A stretch of 64,000 bases of DNA. Origin: Mesodorylaimus sp. YZB2_4. Its lineage: Eukaryota; Nematoda; Enoplea; Dorylaimida; Dorylaimidae. Made by a program: the position numbers and the translations under genes. The stretch's first letter is position 1; every line of letters starts with the position of its first letter. Shown here one piece after another: positions 41,101-51,997 of the stretch. The notes beneath the pieces were generated by a model. That model had not been told where the DNA came from. It searched no databases and saw only the letters and a list, made by a program, of their open reading frames with translations. The stretch spans positions 620,001 through 684,000 of the forward strand of contig JASANH010001455.1 in assembly GCA_030248295.1 (NCBI GenBank), given 5' to 3'.

Positions 41101-43557
41101 GTTCACAAAATTAGAGCAATGCAAATTATCCTGTTTCCTTATCCCCTTGCACGTTCCGTAATCTGGACAGAATCCCAGTTCGACTATCTTTTGCTTATTA
41201 TCGATCTTCAGCGTGACCACATTCGTCTTCTAGAAAAACAAAAAGTCGTTTGTCTTCACTCTGCCGCACACAAGTCTAACTGGGGAAGGGAACAGATTTC
41301 TCTACACTCCTGCTAACACCCATACCCTTATTACCCACGTCTTGGCCAAGCGGTCAAGACGTGGGTCTGCCTCTCACGCTGGGGAGGTTCGACTCTCGCC
41401 TGGGTAAAAAAGGATCGTCAACTACATATGTGCTCCTTCGACCTCGAGTGCTTGGCTAGGATACAGTATGGCATGACATTAGATTACCTCCTCCCCTGTT
41501 CTGTTTTCTCCTAGGTCCCCAAACCATCATGGCTCCATACCTGGCACCAAAACACTGCTCTTACCTCTGTCGGAAATCCATCAGGTTTATTTTCCATTTT
41601 ACTCGCGTTTAGAACGGCCACAACATCGCCTTTGTTCAATTTCCAAACCGATTTTGCGCTATCTCCGAATAATAAAACTCGAATTACGCGTTGGCAGTCG
41701 ATTAAATCTGATAATTTCCAAATCGAGAATTGACAACCCTATGGAAAAAGTCATTTTTTTCATCGCAAAGATGCAGTAAATATTAAATATACTCACTGAT
41801 GCAGAAGTTTTTAGCGGCGTTTTATCAACTAGAACGCCCATAGTGATCCAGTCGTCCCAATTGACAGCCAAATTAGGTGTTAATTCACAAATACGCACTT
41901 TCTGGCGAATACCGACATAATTTTGGAAAGTAATAGAAGAAATTTTCGGATTTCTAAAAAACTATTCTCAAAAATGTGTACTGTATGAAAAAAATTCCTT
42001 ACTTACTGAACACGAATTCCAAAAAATGAATCGTACGAATTCAAGCTGAAAAATCGATTGTTTTTTTCATCAATTTTTGATACGATTTCCTTGCATTTTT
42101 CCCGCAGAGCAGTCGTTGCACCATCATTTCCAGATTCTATAGCAGTTCGTCGAACTTTTGAAATAGTAGAATGCTCAAATTCGGACTTGCGCTTGGCAGA
42201 TAGTCGTTCATTTGCGCCTGCATTCTCGTCATCGTCGCTAGAATTTCTACCCACCATCGATTCACCACCTTCACAATCAATACCCAATATGGCGCGTGGT
42301 TGAGTGAAGTCAATCGGGCATTCTCGAGCTGAAATACAGAACATAATAAACTTGGACACAGTCGAGTCGAAAAGAATGGTTGATCCGAAACGCTTTTTTG
42401 AAATAACAAGAGAGCTACACCCAGAAAATCCAGTAAACTGAATTTAATAAAATCGAACTTACATTTTTGTGTGAGTTTCTCACATGACGTATTGGCAAAT
42501 GAGGGACTCTTCTCTAAAACGGGCTTACGACGTTCTTTTTCTTTCTCCAATTCTTGCAAACGCTTCTTTAGAGCTTGCATTTCTTCTAAAAAATTTACTC
42601 ACAGCTAATAAAGCATATTCAAATAGATTAAAAGACTAACTGTCGATTTCCGTGGGTGATAGATGACTTCCAGTGGACGTATCGCCTTCTGGCAACTTTG
42701 CATAACTTTCGTGCATTTCGCCTACAACAGCAATTTTGTTTTTTTGAAAAGAAATTAGAAATCAGTTGAAAACTCACGTTCCAAAGCGGATAAGCTTAAC
42801 TGATTCTTGTCCTGAGCCGTCGGCGTGGACTCGGATACATCTAAAAAAGTTGCTCTCATCATTAACCCCAAATTTTTTTGCTTAACAGGTCTATAAGAAG
42901 TTTGCGAGGGGGAAATAGCCTTCAAAAAAAACTGTGAAGGAATTTCGGCCTCTGCTAAAGTAAAAATGTTTATCAGAAAGAGCGTTTTTAAAAACACGTT
43001 CGTCGGCAACCACCAATACCATTATATGCCTTATTGTACCTTTTTTTGACTCTTTATGTGGGCCTGTTACAGTAGCATGGCTTTGCAGCTCAGCAAACCC
43101 GTCATATAAGACTGTTCTCATTACAGTCACGCAGAAAAGTTTTTCAAGTCCCTGAGTCTGCTTGGTGGTATGGAAAAATGCTAAAAATCGCAATCAGATT
43201 TAAAGAAATTAGTGGCCTATAGAAGAGTAACTCATATAGCTTTTATAATAGTTAGCATTTTTTCTAATTCAAAGACTATATTATTTAGCCTGATTCTACT
43301 ATCTTTAGCTCATGGATGAGCTTCTGCTGGTATATTTGCTTCTGCCTCAAATTCTCGTTTAGGGACTTACCCGCCGTAGTTTCACATTCTTCGCTGTTCC
43401 CATCATCGCTATCCGAATGAAGCCAGGTTTGATCATCCATCGCACTTTTATAAAACATCGATTTATCACCCATTGTTGATCTACGCGTGGTGCCTTCGTC
43501 CTCATCCATTTCATCGTCAAACGCGTCCACCAACACGTCCAGAAGGTTGTCATCCAT
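35125..43557 (-). CDS. MCM10: MCM10 replication initiation factor, complete
   Basis: Binds the CMG helicase, ssDNA and polymerase alpha at replication origins in the nucleus. Exons: 43371-43557, 42778-42954, 42641-42721, 42463-42585, 42007-42328, 41797-41953, 41565-41738, 41099-41229, 40513-41023, 40046-40126, 39782-39997, 39234-39350, 38437-38625, 35125-35199. Phases all join; the sum is 2,541 bases (846 aa plus stop; human 875). Domains: acidic N-terminus, coiled coil MQALKKRLQELEKEKERR (about 150-170), OB fold (NWDDWITMGVLV, FSIWKLSDL), CCCH zinc finger GTCKGIRKQDNLHC with DYCDFH (about 430-460), and a C-terminal zinc module CKVVTCKECKYTW plus KRFFKCRTC. The last exon (GPQLVGETLKIRGDE) matches the human C-terminus and lies beyond a 3.2-kb intron packed with repeats. 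Introns 9, 11 and 12 carry copies of one mobile element. Confidence 0.93.
37615..37927. mobile_element. MITE M3, longer copy
   Basis: 20-base terminal inverted repeats differing at one position (GCAAAATTTGAATTTCCCGC and GCGGGAAATTTAAATTTTGC). The interior has a duplicated AAAAGAGAACGAATAAG segment. It lies in the last intron of MCM10. Confidence 0.7.
38083..38393 (+). mobile_element. MITE M2 copy
   Basis: Ends CAAGTATGGGCACG and CGTTGCCCATACTT are inverted repeats. The interior matches the 31.3-kb copy over about 300 bases. It lies in the last MCM10 intron, 44 bases from exon 13. Confidence 0.7.
39080..39200. mobile_element. MITE M4 partial copy
   Basis: GAAAAGGCGGGTAATTCGAAAT followed by CCTCCCGGTTTCC and TTTTCCCGCGTGTACC, in the intron between MCM10 exons 12 and 13. 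Confidence 0.5.
39428..39757. mobile_element. MITE M4 (CAGGGTTCAT termini), reference copy
   Basis: Ends CAGGGTTCATACAAAGC and GCCTTGCATGAACCCTG are inverted repeats, 330 bp apart. The interior includes AAAAGGCGGGTGATTCAAAA and repeated CCCTGATTTTTCC-like segments. No clean target duplication was seen. It occupies most of the intron between MCM10 exons 11 and 12. Confidence 0.7.
40143..40492. mobile_element. MITE M4 copy
   Basis: CACAAGGCGCGGAAAATAAT start, internal GAAAAGGCGGGTGATTCAAAA, end CCAGCCTGAACCCTTG. It fills the intron between MCM10 exons 9 and 10. Confidence 0.6.
41336..41490 (+). repeat. tRNA-Glu-derived SINE (S1), intronic copy
   Basis: Head GTCTTGGCCAAGCGG with CTCTCAC loop and GGTTCGACTCTC; tail GGATCGTCAA to TATGGCATGACAT. 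It sits in the intron between MCM10 exons 7 and 8, antisense to the gene. Confidence 0.7.
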
Positions 43558-45923
43558 TTCCTGGCAGATTAGTGATAGTTCGTGAAAAATCAATATTCCA
43601 ACAAATTACTACAAAAAGTCAAAAATCATAAGAGTGGGTGGATGAAAAAACAAAAACAAACTTCTGCGAAAAAGAAAAGAAACGCGTCGAAAACACGCGC
43701 CAAAAAATCAAATTGAAGCACAAGGAAGCAGCAATAAAATTGAGTTTCAGATAAAAATACAAAGATCGTCGATGGCTGTTCGGAAACAATTATCAAGTTT
43801 TCGTTCGATTCAAGAAATAGAAAAGCCCCGTAATTGTTTTGTAGGCTATTTTTAGCGACATAACCTATGATTGCATAGTTTTGCCATTCGCTGGTCGTGC
43901 GGGCATCAGTTTTTTTTCTGTTAGCCGTGCCATGCTAATCAGATTTTTGGGGCTAGCTAGCTCGAGTTCAGAGCAAGCACGCAATTTAACTGGTCAATTC
44001 CTATTGGGTCATCATTAGTTTCATTTAATTTTCCTAAAATTAGGATATCCTGAATTTTATTAGTAATGCAATGTATCCACGGCTAACAAAATATACCTGA
44101 AACTACCTGGCACTTGGGAAAAGACTAGTCTGATATGTGCTTATAAGACGGTTTTGCTGCAGGTCTGGATCTACGATTTCAAGAAATCGACAGTCTGCAT
44201 CAGCTGCAGTTGGCAGCATCAGCATCACACCGACGGGTGATGTTTCAGTCACAGCGCAGGTCAGAGTTTTCGGCCAGTTCAACCAGCCCCCCCGCCACTG
44301 GCTCCTTGACAAAGTGTAACGTATGTGACCCCAACATCAATACTCCAACAACCACATACAGGGGCAACCACACCTCCCCATTTCCACAATCATAGATGGG
44401 GCCTTTAGACTCGGAGAGTGGCCGCACGTGTCGGTCCTGATGGTGGTTCTGATGGTCCTGGACCCGAATTGCCTTGAGTGCAATTGAGTCGACTCGATAA
44501 TACTTCCTGCCCAATACCTCCAAACCAACCAGTCACTCACCCTCGACCTCGTTCTCGGCCTTGCGTCTGGCCGACCTGGGATCGAGAGCAAGACCAGCTT
44601 CTTGAAACAGTGCATTGATAGGTGCAGGTAAGGTATCCACGATTACACTGTGCAAGCCATGGCACGGTACTCACTACGTACTCTCCGCCCAAACACTTAG
44701 CAGTGCACCTGAACGCTCTCAACAATAAGATGGGCAGACGCCGTTTGAAGCCATCCAAAACGTTCTAGACAGAATAGTAATGGGGCCGTATGCAGGCTCT
44801 AAGATTGATGCCAGAGATGGGCCCACACTGTTGCGACTAGCCAGTAACCTACTTTACCTGCCACTAATTTCCCGTATATCTGTCTGATTAGGAGGTTTAA
44901 ACGCTAAGTGCCAAGTAAAACTGCAAGATCGAGTGGTGCGTCTGATTCACTTGTGGAGGCTCGACTGGCAATCGATACACTGCACGGAGCCTGCAGCTTG
45001 AAGAATCCTCCGTCAGGCTAATGTTTCAGCCAAAGACAGGAAGACTTGGTTGGCCACCCTGGGTTTGTGGCTCCACGAGGCGTTCCCCACTATTAGGGAC
45101 CCTGACGTATTACACATAATGGGCATTCTTTCCGACACACGTCATGCCTGTTTCTGTCCCATGGTATGCATGCCATGCTAGATATGCTGCAAGAAACGCG
45201 CGAATGCCAGGCAGGTGCCGCCCCACCCGCTATGTGGTCTCAAAGAAATATGACAGAGGTCTGATATGACTTTACTGAAGGGCAATATGCCGCGACGCAA
45301 TTTTTTATTGATTCTGCGAAATATGCAAAGCTGTTTCAGCGAGTCATACTGTCAGCCAATCAAATTCAAGCTAGCTGCCATAAACCGACTTCCCCACACT
45401 GACACAACTCAAGTGATCCCTATTTGGCCGACCAATATAATATGCGACTGTGTGAAGAGTGCGTCATAAAGTGCCACCCAGCTGGCCAAGGTGGCTTTGC
45501 GGAGCATGTCTTAGCCAAAAAACTAGACCATAAAACTTGGAAATTTATGTAGGGATACTGCATGTGTACTTTCAGGGCCCTGGATTTTTGCTGACCATGA
45601 CTAACAGAATAAGGCCAGGTTCATTTTTGGCCCCACCACAGCGGGTATGCGCATTGGGTGAAGAATTACATTGTACACACCAGACTGTGAGTCGAACACT
45701 CGCCGCAACAGCGTACCTTGCGCGAGGCACACCCGCCACGAGTGCACTGATGTTTGGAATGCGAGTAAATAGCACCAGGTCACCAGCTGGGTGGTCAGGA
45801 GACTTCTGTTTCCAGGTCAACGTCTCGGGCAAAGGAAGAAAGAACTGACTGCACTTCGATTCCAGTCAAAGCAGCAACCAATGAAATCGCTTTGATCTTG
45901 CAAATGTTTAACTGAGGCACTTA
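43558..45923. other. intergenic stretch, no supported gene
   Basis: Between the MCM10 start and the secreted protein's 3' end. The A/T-rich start is probably the MCM10 promoter side. Frames at 44245-44758 (-) and 45537-45848 (+) look partly protein-like, but no splice model held. Confidence 0.4.
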
Positions 45924-48789
45924 TCAGGTGTCATCACTTTCTATCGAGGTGTAAGGTGTGTTTCCGTAAACTGACTGGATGGCCTTCCTGTCCACTTCGC
46001 TTGGACCGCCCAGTTTGCTCACGATATTGTCCAGCTCCTGCTTCCTAGCATTCACCAACCGACTGTACTCTTCTCGCCGCTGCTGCGACATTTGCTTGAT
46101 GGCATCTTGCGCTTGATCAGCCTCGTTCCTCAGGTCAATCAGGAGTTTCTGACGCTCGGCCTCGTTATCAGTGGCCAACATTTGACTCAGACCGGCCAGG
46201 CGATTCATCAGGAAACGGGTGGACACGTCGAAGTAGGTGCTCGAAAGGGTGTACAGGAAGTAGGCCACCTGGAACAAGGAAACGTTGTTGAGGTCATACG
46301 GGCCATAGCGGGCCTGGGTCGTGGCCTTGCGGTGACGTATGCTTCTCACGCTGTGCGCACTTATAGGAGAGGGTTCGACCCCCGCCTGGGTAAAATATGA
46401 TCATCACATATGGGTTCCTTGGCCCTCGAGCGCGCTGTACAGTGCTTGGATATATGTAAAGGATGACACGAACCCGTTGCATCATTCTACTAGGCTTCGC
46501 TCTTATTATTGGGCCCAGTTTGGAAGGACACTTGCTGCAGGAGTCTCAAATCTTCTTGACGGATTGTTGGTGCTTTCAGCTTCATTACTCGCACAATTGT
46601 ACTCTGCCACAGAACCTATTTCACCCAGGTACCCCTTCAAGACCGCCCACTCACCTTGTTGATATCGACCGCCTGATCTTGCAAAAGGTCCAGGTAGAAG
46701 GTGCGATCTTCTTTGCTCATTACTCCTTGCGCAATCTGCTGCTCGGCTTCTTTTGCGTACTGAATAAAGGGCACCAAAGTTTGATTCAGGGCCACTTCGG
46801 CTCTGACCGAAACCAGTGTGAAGAATTGGACCAGCTTGCCCCACTGCTCGCGGATTTTGGCCAGCAGTTTGATGCCTTGCTTCAACAATTCTAGGATTTC
46901 CTTGAAGTTGATTTGTTCCAGGTTGAGCGGGGCCATCTCGCCCACCACGCCCTTCATTTCCTCGTGGTACTTCATCACTTCGCCAAACACCTGGTCGTAT
47001 CGAGCCTCGGCATCGCGCAGACGAGCTCTGGCCAAATCAGCCTTGAACCTCTCGTTGCCACCAGTGCCCGAGTAGTCGACCTTGGGACCCTGCTGACCAG
47101 TGGCCAAACCACCCGTCAAAGCTGAGGCCTGCGCGATCATTGGTTTCATACCATCCAACAGATTGTTCAAACTGGCCTCCACTTCCGCCTGCTGCGATTC
47201 ATTGACGGGTCGTGCCGGGAACTGGCTGAGCATGTGCTCCAAGTCCTGACAGATGGCCTTGCCCTGGTTGACGAATCCCATGGCCTGTTGCGTGTACTCG
47301 GTCGGCGAGCCTCCCTTCAGCATGTTCTCATAAGTGGTCAGAATGGTCGAAAAGGCAGACGACATGTCGGATGGACTGCCCTGCCCTGGCTTGCTCTTGC
47401 CGTTGAACAAGTCCACGACCACATTTTTCACTTTTTCAATAGAGTGGAAGAAAGTTTGGATGACTCCCAAGGTTTTGGATTTCTCAAAGTCGCCAGTCGA
47501 TTCGCCTCCAACTGAGCCACTCATGCTGCCACCGCCTTTGCCTCCAAAATCCCCCATTCCGAGCATGGAGGGCACGAAATTGACAATGTTCACAACAGCC
47601 CGTCCCAAATCTTGCAGCAGGGCCTTCCACCCGGTAGGGATCTTCTTCAGGGCATCGTCATATTGGGCTTGGTATTTTTGTACCTCGGCATCGATCTTCT
47701 GCTGCTGCCTCTTCAATTCCTGCCCGATCTGTTCCATGTACTGTTTCTGGATGGCCGTCACGTTCAACTCGGCTTGCACTTCGGCCAGCTTCTGTTCATG
47801 GGTGCCTCGACTGCTCTCAGTGACTGCCAACAGTTCGCCCAGCAGGAGCATGACATCGGCGAACTTGGATTCAGTCTCGGCCGACAATTGCACACAAGTG
47901 CGTCCGATCTCTTGGATCCGGCTGAGTGTGATGGGCAACAGACGTTCAATCACCTGCGTCGATGCCTGAGACAGGATTTTCATGGCCGTTTTGACCTGGG
48001 CAGGCACCTGCTGCATGTACAACTGGATTTTGTCCATGTTCTTGTGGGCGTTCATGAACGCCGACCACCCGTCGTGGCTAACTTGCACCAACGAGGCTCG
48101 AAATGATTCTGGGTGTCGCATGTACTTGAAGCCATCGCGGGGGCCGTTCTCGACCAGGGAGAAGTCCACTTTGCCAGAAATGACCATCAGCTGGCCGAGG
48201 AGAGCGATGATTGTGGGGCCGGGGATGATAAAGTCCTCCCACGGTGCATCTGGTTCCAGGATGATGCTGACACTGGTGTCGTTGGTGGCGATGTCCCCGA
48301 ATACAGATTCGGGTGTAGCTGATGTGAGAGAAGGGAAAATATACGTGAGTTGTATCCTTTTTGTCCCCTCTGCGAAGATGCCGCAAGCATGAAGACATGC
48401 TGTTGGGCCAGTAGGTCCGCTAGGCAGGCAGGATGGCTTACTGCAGAGATAGGATGGTGTCCAAAATACTCCAGGCGCCCTTCCGCACTGTGCGCTGAAT
48501 CATCAACCCAACGGGCTCTGAGTCACTGGAGAAGCAAGGGAGGCCCATATACTTCTCAGAATTTCAGCGGCTTATCAGCTCCCATGTCCAGCATATCATC
48601 ACTGACAGAAACCTGGGCTCTGCGATTCTGATCAGTTTTTTGACTGCCTATATCCCCAGGACTTCCACACGCTGGCTTACCTTGTCTAGGCGCTCGGACA
48701 ACCAGTCCATTCATAGGCATGGCCCCCGCCGTCCAACTTTCGGCCAACAGGGCCAATGCAACCACGAACACGCACAACTGGCGTTTCAT
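45924..48789 (-). CDS. secreted 720-residue helical/coiled-coil protein, family unknown
   Basis: Function not recognised. Exons: 48681-48789, 46655-48318, 45924-46313, phases joining to 2,163 bases (720 aa). The N-terminus is a clear signal peptide (MKRQLCVFVVALALLAE). The rest is strongly helix-forming with long heptad-like stretches (KLAEVQAELNVTAIQKQY, LKRQQQKIDAEVQKYQAQY, ARLRDAEARYDQV). One hydrophobic segment followed by a Gly/Ser-rich stretch (VVNIVNFVPSMLGMG, then GGKGGG) lies near the middle. No cysteine-rich domain and no C-terminal membrane anchor are seen. It resembles long extracellular helical-bundle proteins in general shape only. The exon-3 acceptor (CCCAG at 46314-46316) touches a tRNA-Glu SINE that fills much of intron 2; the next AG, at 46269-46270, would drop 15 residues. 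A TATA-type box lies about 100 bp upstream of the start. Confidence 0.8.
46317..46478 (+). repeat. tRNA-Glu-derived SINE (S1) at a splice acceptor
   Basis: Head GGTCGTGGCC, B box GGTTCGACCCCC, tail AAAATATGATCATCA to GGATGACACGA. It occupies much of intron 2 of the secreted helical protein gene. Its first bases abut the CCCAG splice acceptor used by exon 3. Confidence 0.75.
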
Positions 48790-48880
48790 CTTAAATTCAA
48801 ATTGGTTCCTGCTCAAGGTTTGCCCAGCGACTGAACACTTGTCGTTCAAATCATGTACTCAAACCTGGTCTACAGTGGGG

Positions 48881-48890
48881 TCCTTATATA
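48881..48890 (-). promoter_or_regulatory. TATA-like box for the secreted helical protein gene
   Basis: The minus strand reads TATATAAGGA here, 92-101 bases upstream of the start codon at 48789. A transcript starting about 30 bases further on would have a 5' leader of roughly 65-70 bases. The placement is typical of a strongly or tissue-specifically expressed secreted-protein gene, but it rests on the motif alone. Confidence 0.45.
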
Positions 48891-49579
48891 CCCAGAGGGA
48901 CTTCATCACAGACACACTCGTCACCAGATAAAGTCCAGATGGAGACATGGTAGAAAACAAAAAGCAGTTTTCAAGTTAGTCTAACTGTGACAGCAGCCCA
49001 GTTCGTTGAATGACAGCACGATAATAAAGTAACTGTGTGCGCACATCGAATAAACTGCCTCTTCCCTGACTAGTCACCATCCACGCTCATTATTCCATCC
49101 CTGACGTGTCATATAACGTCGTTGAGCTGTCCCGGAAGGCCCGTTATTACAGTGTGGCAGGGACTGCTTATCTTATCATGCGTCTAAATAGGCATCGAGC
49201 ATCACAGACACAACTCGAGTCATGTTTATCTACTATCTGTAGGCCGTATTACGCGCCCATCACCTCCTGACTACGCGCTCGACAACGTGGGACGAGTTCC
49301 AGCCACGGGTGCCGTAGTGATGCCAAGGAACTTACGCACTCTGACTGCATTCTGCACTCACTACAGGAACAGCGGCAGTCCGACCTCGTAGTCAGAGTGG
49401 TGCATTGTCAGCCTGGCTGGTTCAGTCCGACTCGCGCCTATCGATAGTCACACTGTTTCCTCAACCGCACGGGTTACACCCAGTAACTGTTTGAAGATGG
49501 TTGAACAACAGAGCGTGATGTCAGGTCAGAATGCGTCAGTGGCAAGGAAATTGTGTGGTGTTTCAAAAGAATGCCAAGA

Positions 49580-49768
49580 CGGGTGTTACCCTCGTGCCTG
49601 GTAGGCCATGACGAGTGGGAGAGAGTAATCGATACTCTCCCCTGACTGGGATACGTCAACCCCTCGGGTTGATATTTCAGCTGTTGGTATAGTCGCAAGA
49701 CTATCCTTCTCCAGTCGGAGTTTCTGGTCGGCCGCCTCCCTCCTACGCCTACCAGGCTTGGTTACGCA
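49580..49768 (+). mobile_element. MITE M1 copy
   Basis: Starts GTTACCCTCGTGCCTGGTAGGCC and ends GCCTACCAGGCTTGGTTACG, a good inverted repeat; the interior GGTATAGTCGCAAGACTA matches the other copies. Confidence 0.65.
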
Positions 49769-50989
49769 GGTACTACGTTGCGGCCCCTAATGCGGTATCT
49801 GCGACAGCTGACTGTTTTGACTGAACTGAAGTACATCGATTGCTACAAGAGCCACTTGATCTTCATGGTCAAGGTCCGCCCCTGATTCACCCTGTTTTCG
49901 CGGTCAGTGTGCTTCGTGGCTGGTTGATAAGTACAATGCTGTGTCGAAAAGGTAGATGCAAGACAGCGGATGACCTGGACATACCTAAGTAATACAACCC
50001 CCTCAAAACGCGGCCTCTCGAACAGACACCCATTTCGTCAGGTGGTCTGTGAAAATGTAATGTAAACTATAGGGGACGAATCGAGGATTGTGTTGTATCC
50101 TCCATCCAATAGGGGGGTGGGAGAGGATGCAACCAACCGAAGGCGGTGTCAAAAACATTCCGACTAGCACGGCCAGTTTTTCAGCTACGCCTACTGCTGA
50201 AATATGACATGGGCTATATCATTTCGTGTACAACGTGCTATTCGCCCCCGAGTGCGCATGCCTGCCTATGGAGATGCATAAAACATGGACATGAGCTTGA
50301 TGCATCCAATTTTGGCAATTTTTTTATTTTTCACCCATGCTGGTCGGTGCAGGAGAGGGTCGATTTTCTGGCCTTTTCCCGCAAGGGCTTGGTAGTTGGC
50401 CCTATCTCGTCATCGACTAGGGTCAATCCAGGATGCATGCCAGGCCAGAGCGCAAGAGCGACAGACCCGTTCAGACTTCGGTGTGTGTGTGATTGTGGAA
50501 GTTGGGAGGTGTGGCTGTGGAGGTTTTTTGCTTCTCGCTAGAACTCTCCTAGAAACCCACTACACCAGCACAAAAACTCCTGAAGTTTGAATAGACTTGT
50601 CGCACTTTCACAATCACACAAACACCGAAGTGTGAAGGGGCCTTCAGTCGCTACCCTGCGATGTCGGCAGTTACCCCGTGGGGACACATACCCAGCCCGT
50701 GCCCTGAGAATGGAGCCGGATTCGAGAGTCTCCCGCTCCATAAAGGCCTCTCCTCATGCATCGACATCAGAGGGATGAAAGGTGAACCACCCCACATTGA
50801 CAGGCGTGTCGGCATGGGTTGGTGAAATCATTTATATTGCTGCTCCTGTTGCATGGCATCGTTGGATTCGAAAGTTGCCAGATCTCTACAACTTGGCTGA
50901 TATGCAGAAATTAGATTTTGTGCCATGTGAGAGCAAGCGCCTGTCATATGGCGTCCATCTACACGTACTGCTTACGATTAGTAGCGAGT

Positions 50990-51215
50990 GTCTGGGCTCG
51001 TCCCCTGTCCAAATCATGGTGACGGTTATCAGTTTTCGACCAATGGTGTGTTTGGACTGTGGAGCGGGCAGTGTATGTGGTTGCCTTGACTGGCCGCCGC
51101 ATACACCCTCTCAGTTGCCTTCGTTGGTGGTTCGATACGCTCCTCCAGGCGAGGTTGAAACCCGCCAGGTTGATGTCTGTGGCTTCTACGCCTAGGAGGG
51201 TTTTGAGATCATCCG
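50990..51215 (+). repeat. dispersed repeat R4, copy 2
   Basis: TTGACTGGCCGCCGCATACA, GAGGTTGAAACCCGCCAGG and TTTTGAGATCATCCG, colinear with the copy at 26.0 kb. Confidence 0.6.
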
Positions 51216-51234
51216 CTCCCCACGGCTGTTCCAC

Positions 51235-51425
51235 CTAGACCTTGGTGACCTTGCACGCCAGTCACGGCAGGGCCGACAAACCCACACCCGATCCGGCCGT
51301 GGTTGACTTAACTGGTACCGTCGAGGTACTCCGAGTGTATACTGTAGTCCCGGCTGTCGAACCCGGACAGCGCCACCCGCCATTGTCCAAGGGACGATAT
51401 GTGTGCTGGTCCCCGCAGCTTTGGC
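51235..51425 (+). repeat. SINE S2-like, diverged copy
   Basis: GTCCCGGCTGTCGAACCCGG and GCCACCCGCCATTGTCC correspond to the S2 middle segment; the core is degraded. Confidence 0.45.
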
Positions 51426-51997
51426 TTCCGGCAAGCTACACAAATTTTGAAAAAACGAGCTTGTATGCTGGAATTTATGGTTTTCACCCACATTTTAACT
51501 GTTTAAATGGTAGTAAAAAGATATACAAAAATAGAAATGAGTTTTGATGCAAGAAATACTTTTCTTGAGAACACTCAGTCCAATTGGAATGTGAGACTAC
51601 TCCGTGGTCCAAGGACAACGAACCACGCTGAGGGATGGCGCACAACAAATTAACCCATGACTTGGACCCGCAGCCAGACCTCTTCGCCTTCTCGCACTGG
51701 CTGCGGAGGACTCATCATCTCACACACTACTCTGACCTGTGTCCAATCACCCCATCCCACAGGTTCGCGTCACGCTGTGCCAATCGCAGGGGCGTCCTTC
51801 TCATCAACAGATTCTTTCCCTGAGTGCGCTGCGGCTACTCAAGCTTTCCCACTGCCTGCAATACGTATAAGAAATTTAGCACAACTGAATATCATGTCAC
51901 TACTTTTCGAGACACAAATCAGGCACATTCTGTGCATGCATATAACCACCACGTTACCCATTCTCACCACGTAAACTACAGTTCCTTTCAAGTCCGA

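Larger units (their letters stand above)
48891..51997. other. intergenic stretch with M1, R4 and S2 copies
   Basis: No supported gene between the secreted protein promoter and the TPR gene. Mobile-element copies at 49.6, 51.0 and 51.3 kb account for part; the rest is unassigned. Confidence 0.4.

Noticed and set aside
44245-44760. Possible three-exon minus-strand gene (KYYRVDSIALKAIRV, LPLYVVVGVLMLG)
   Set aside because: The second intron would be only about 23 bp and one acceptor is poor; protein-like composition alone is not enough.
45537-45848. 103-residue + strand frame, also open on the minus strand
   Set aside because: Open on both strands, no recognised motif, no splice or promoter support.
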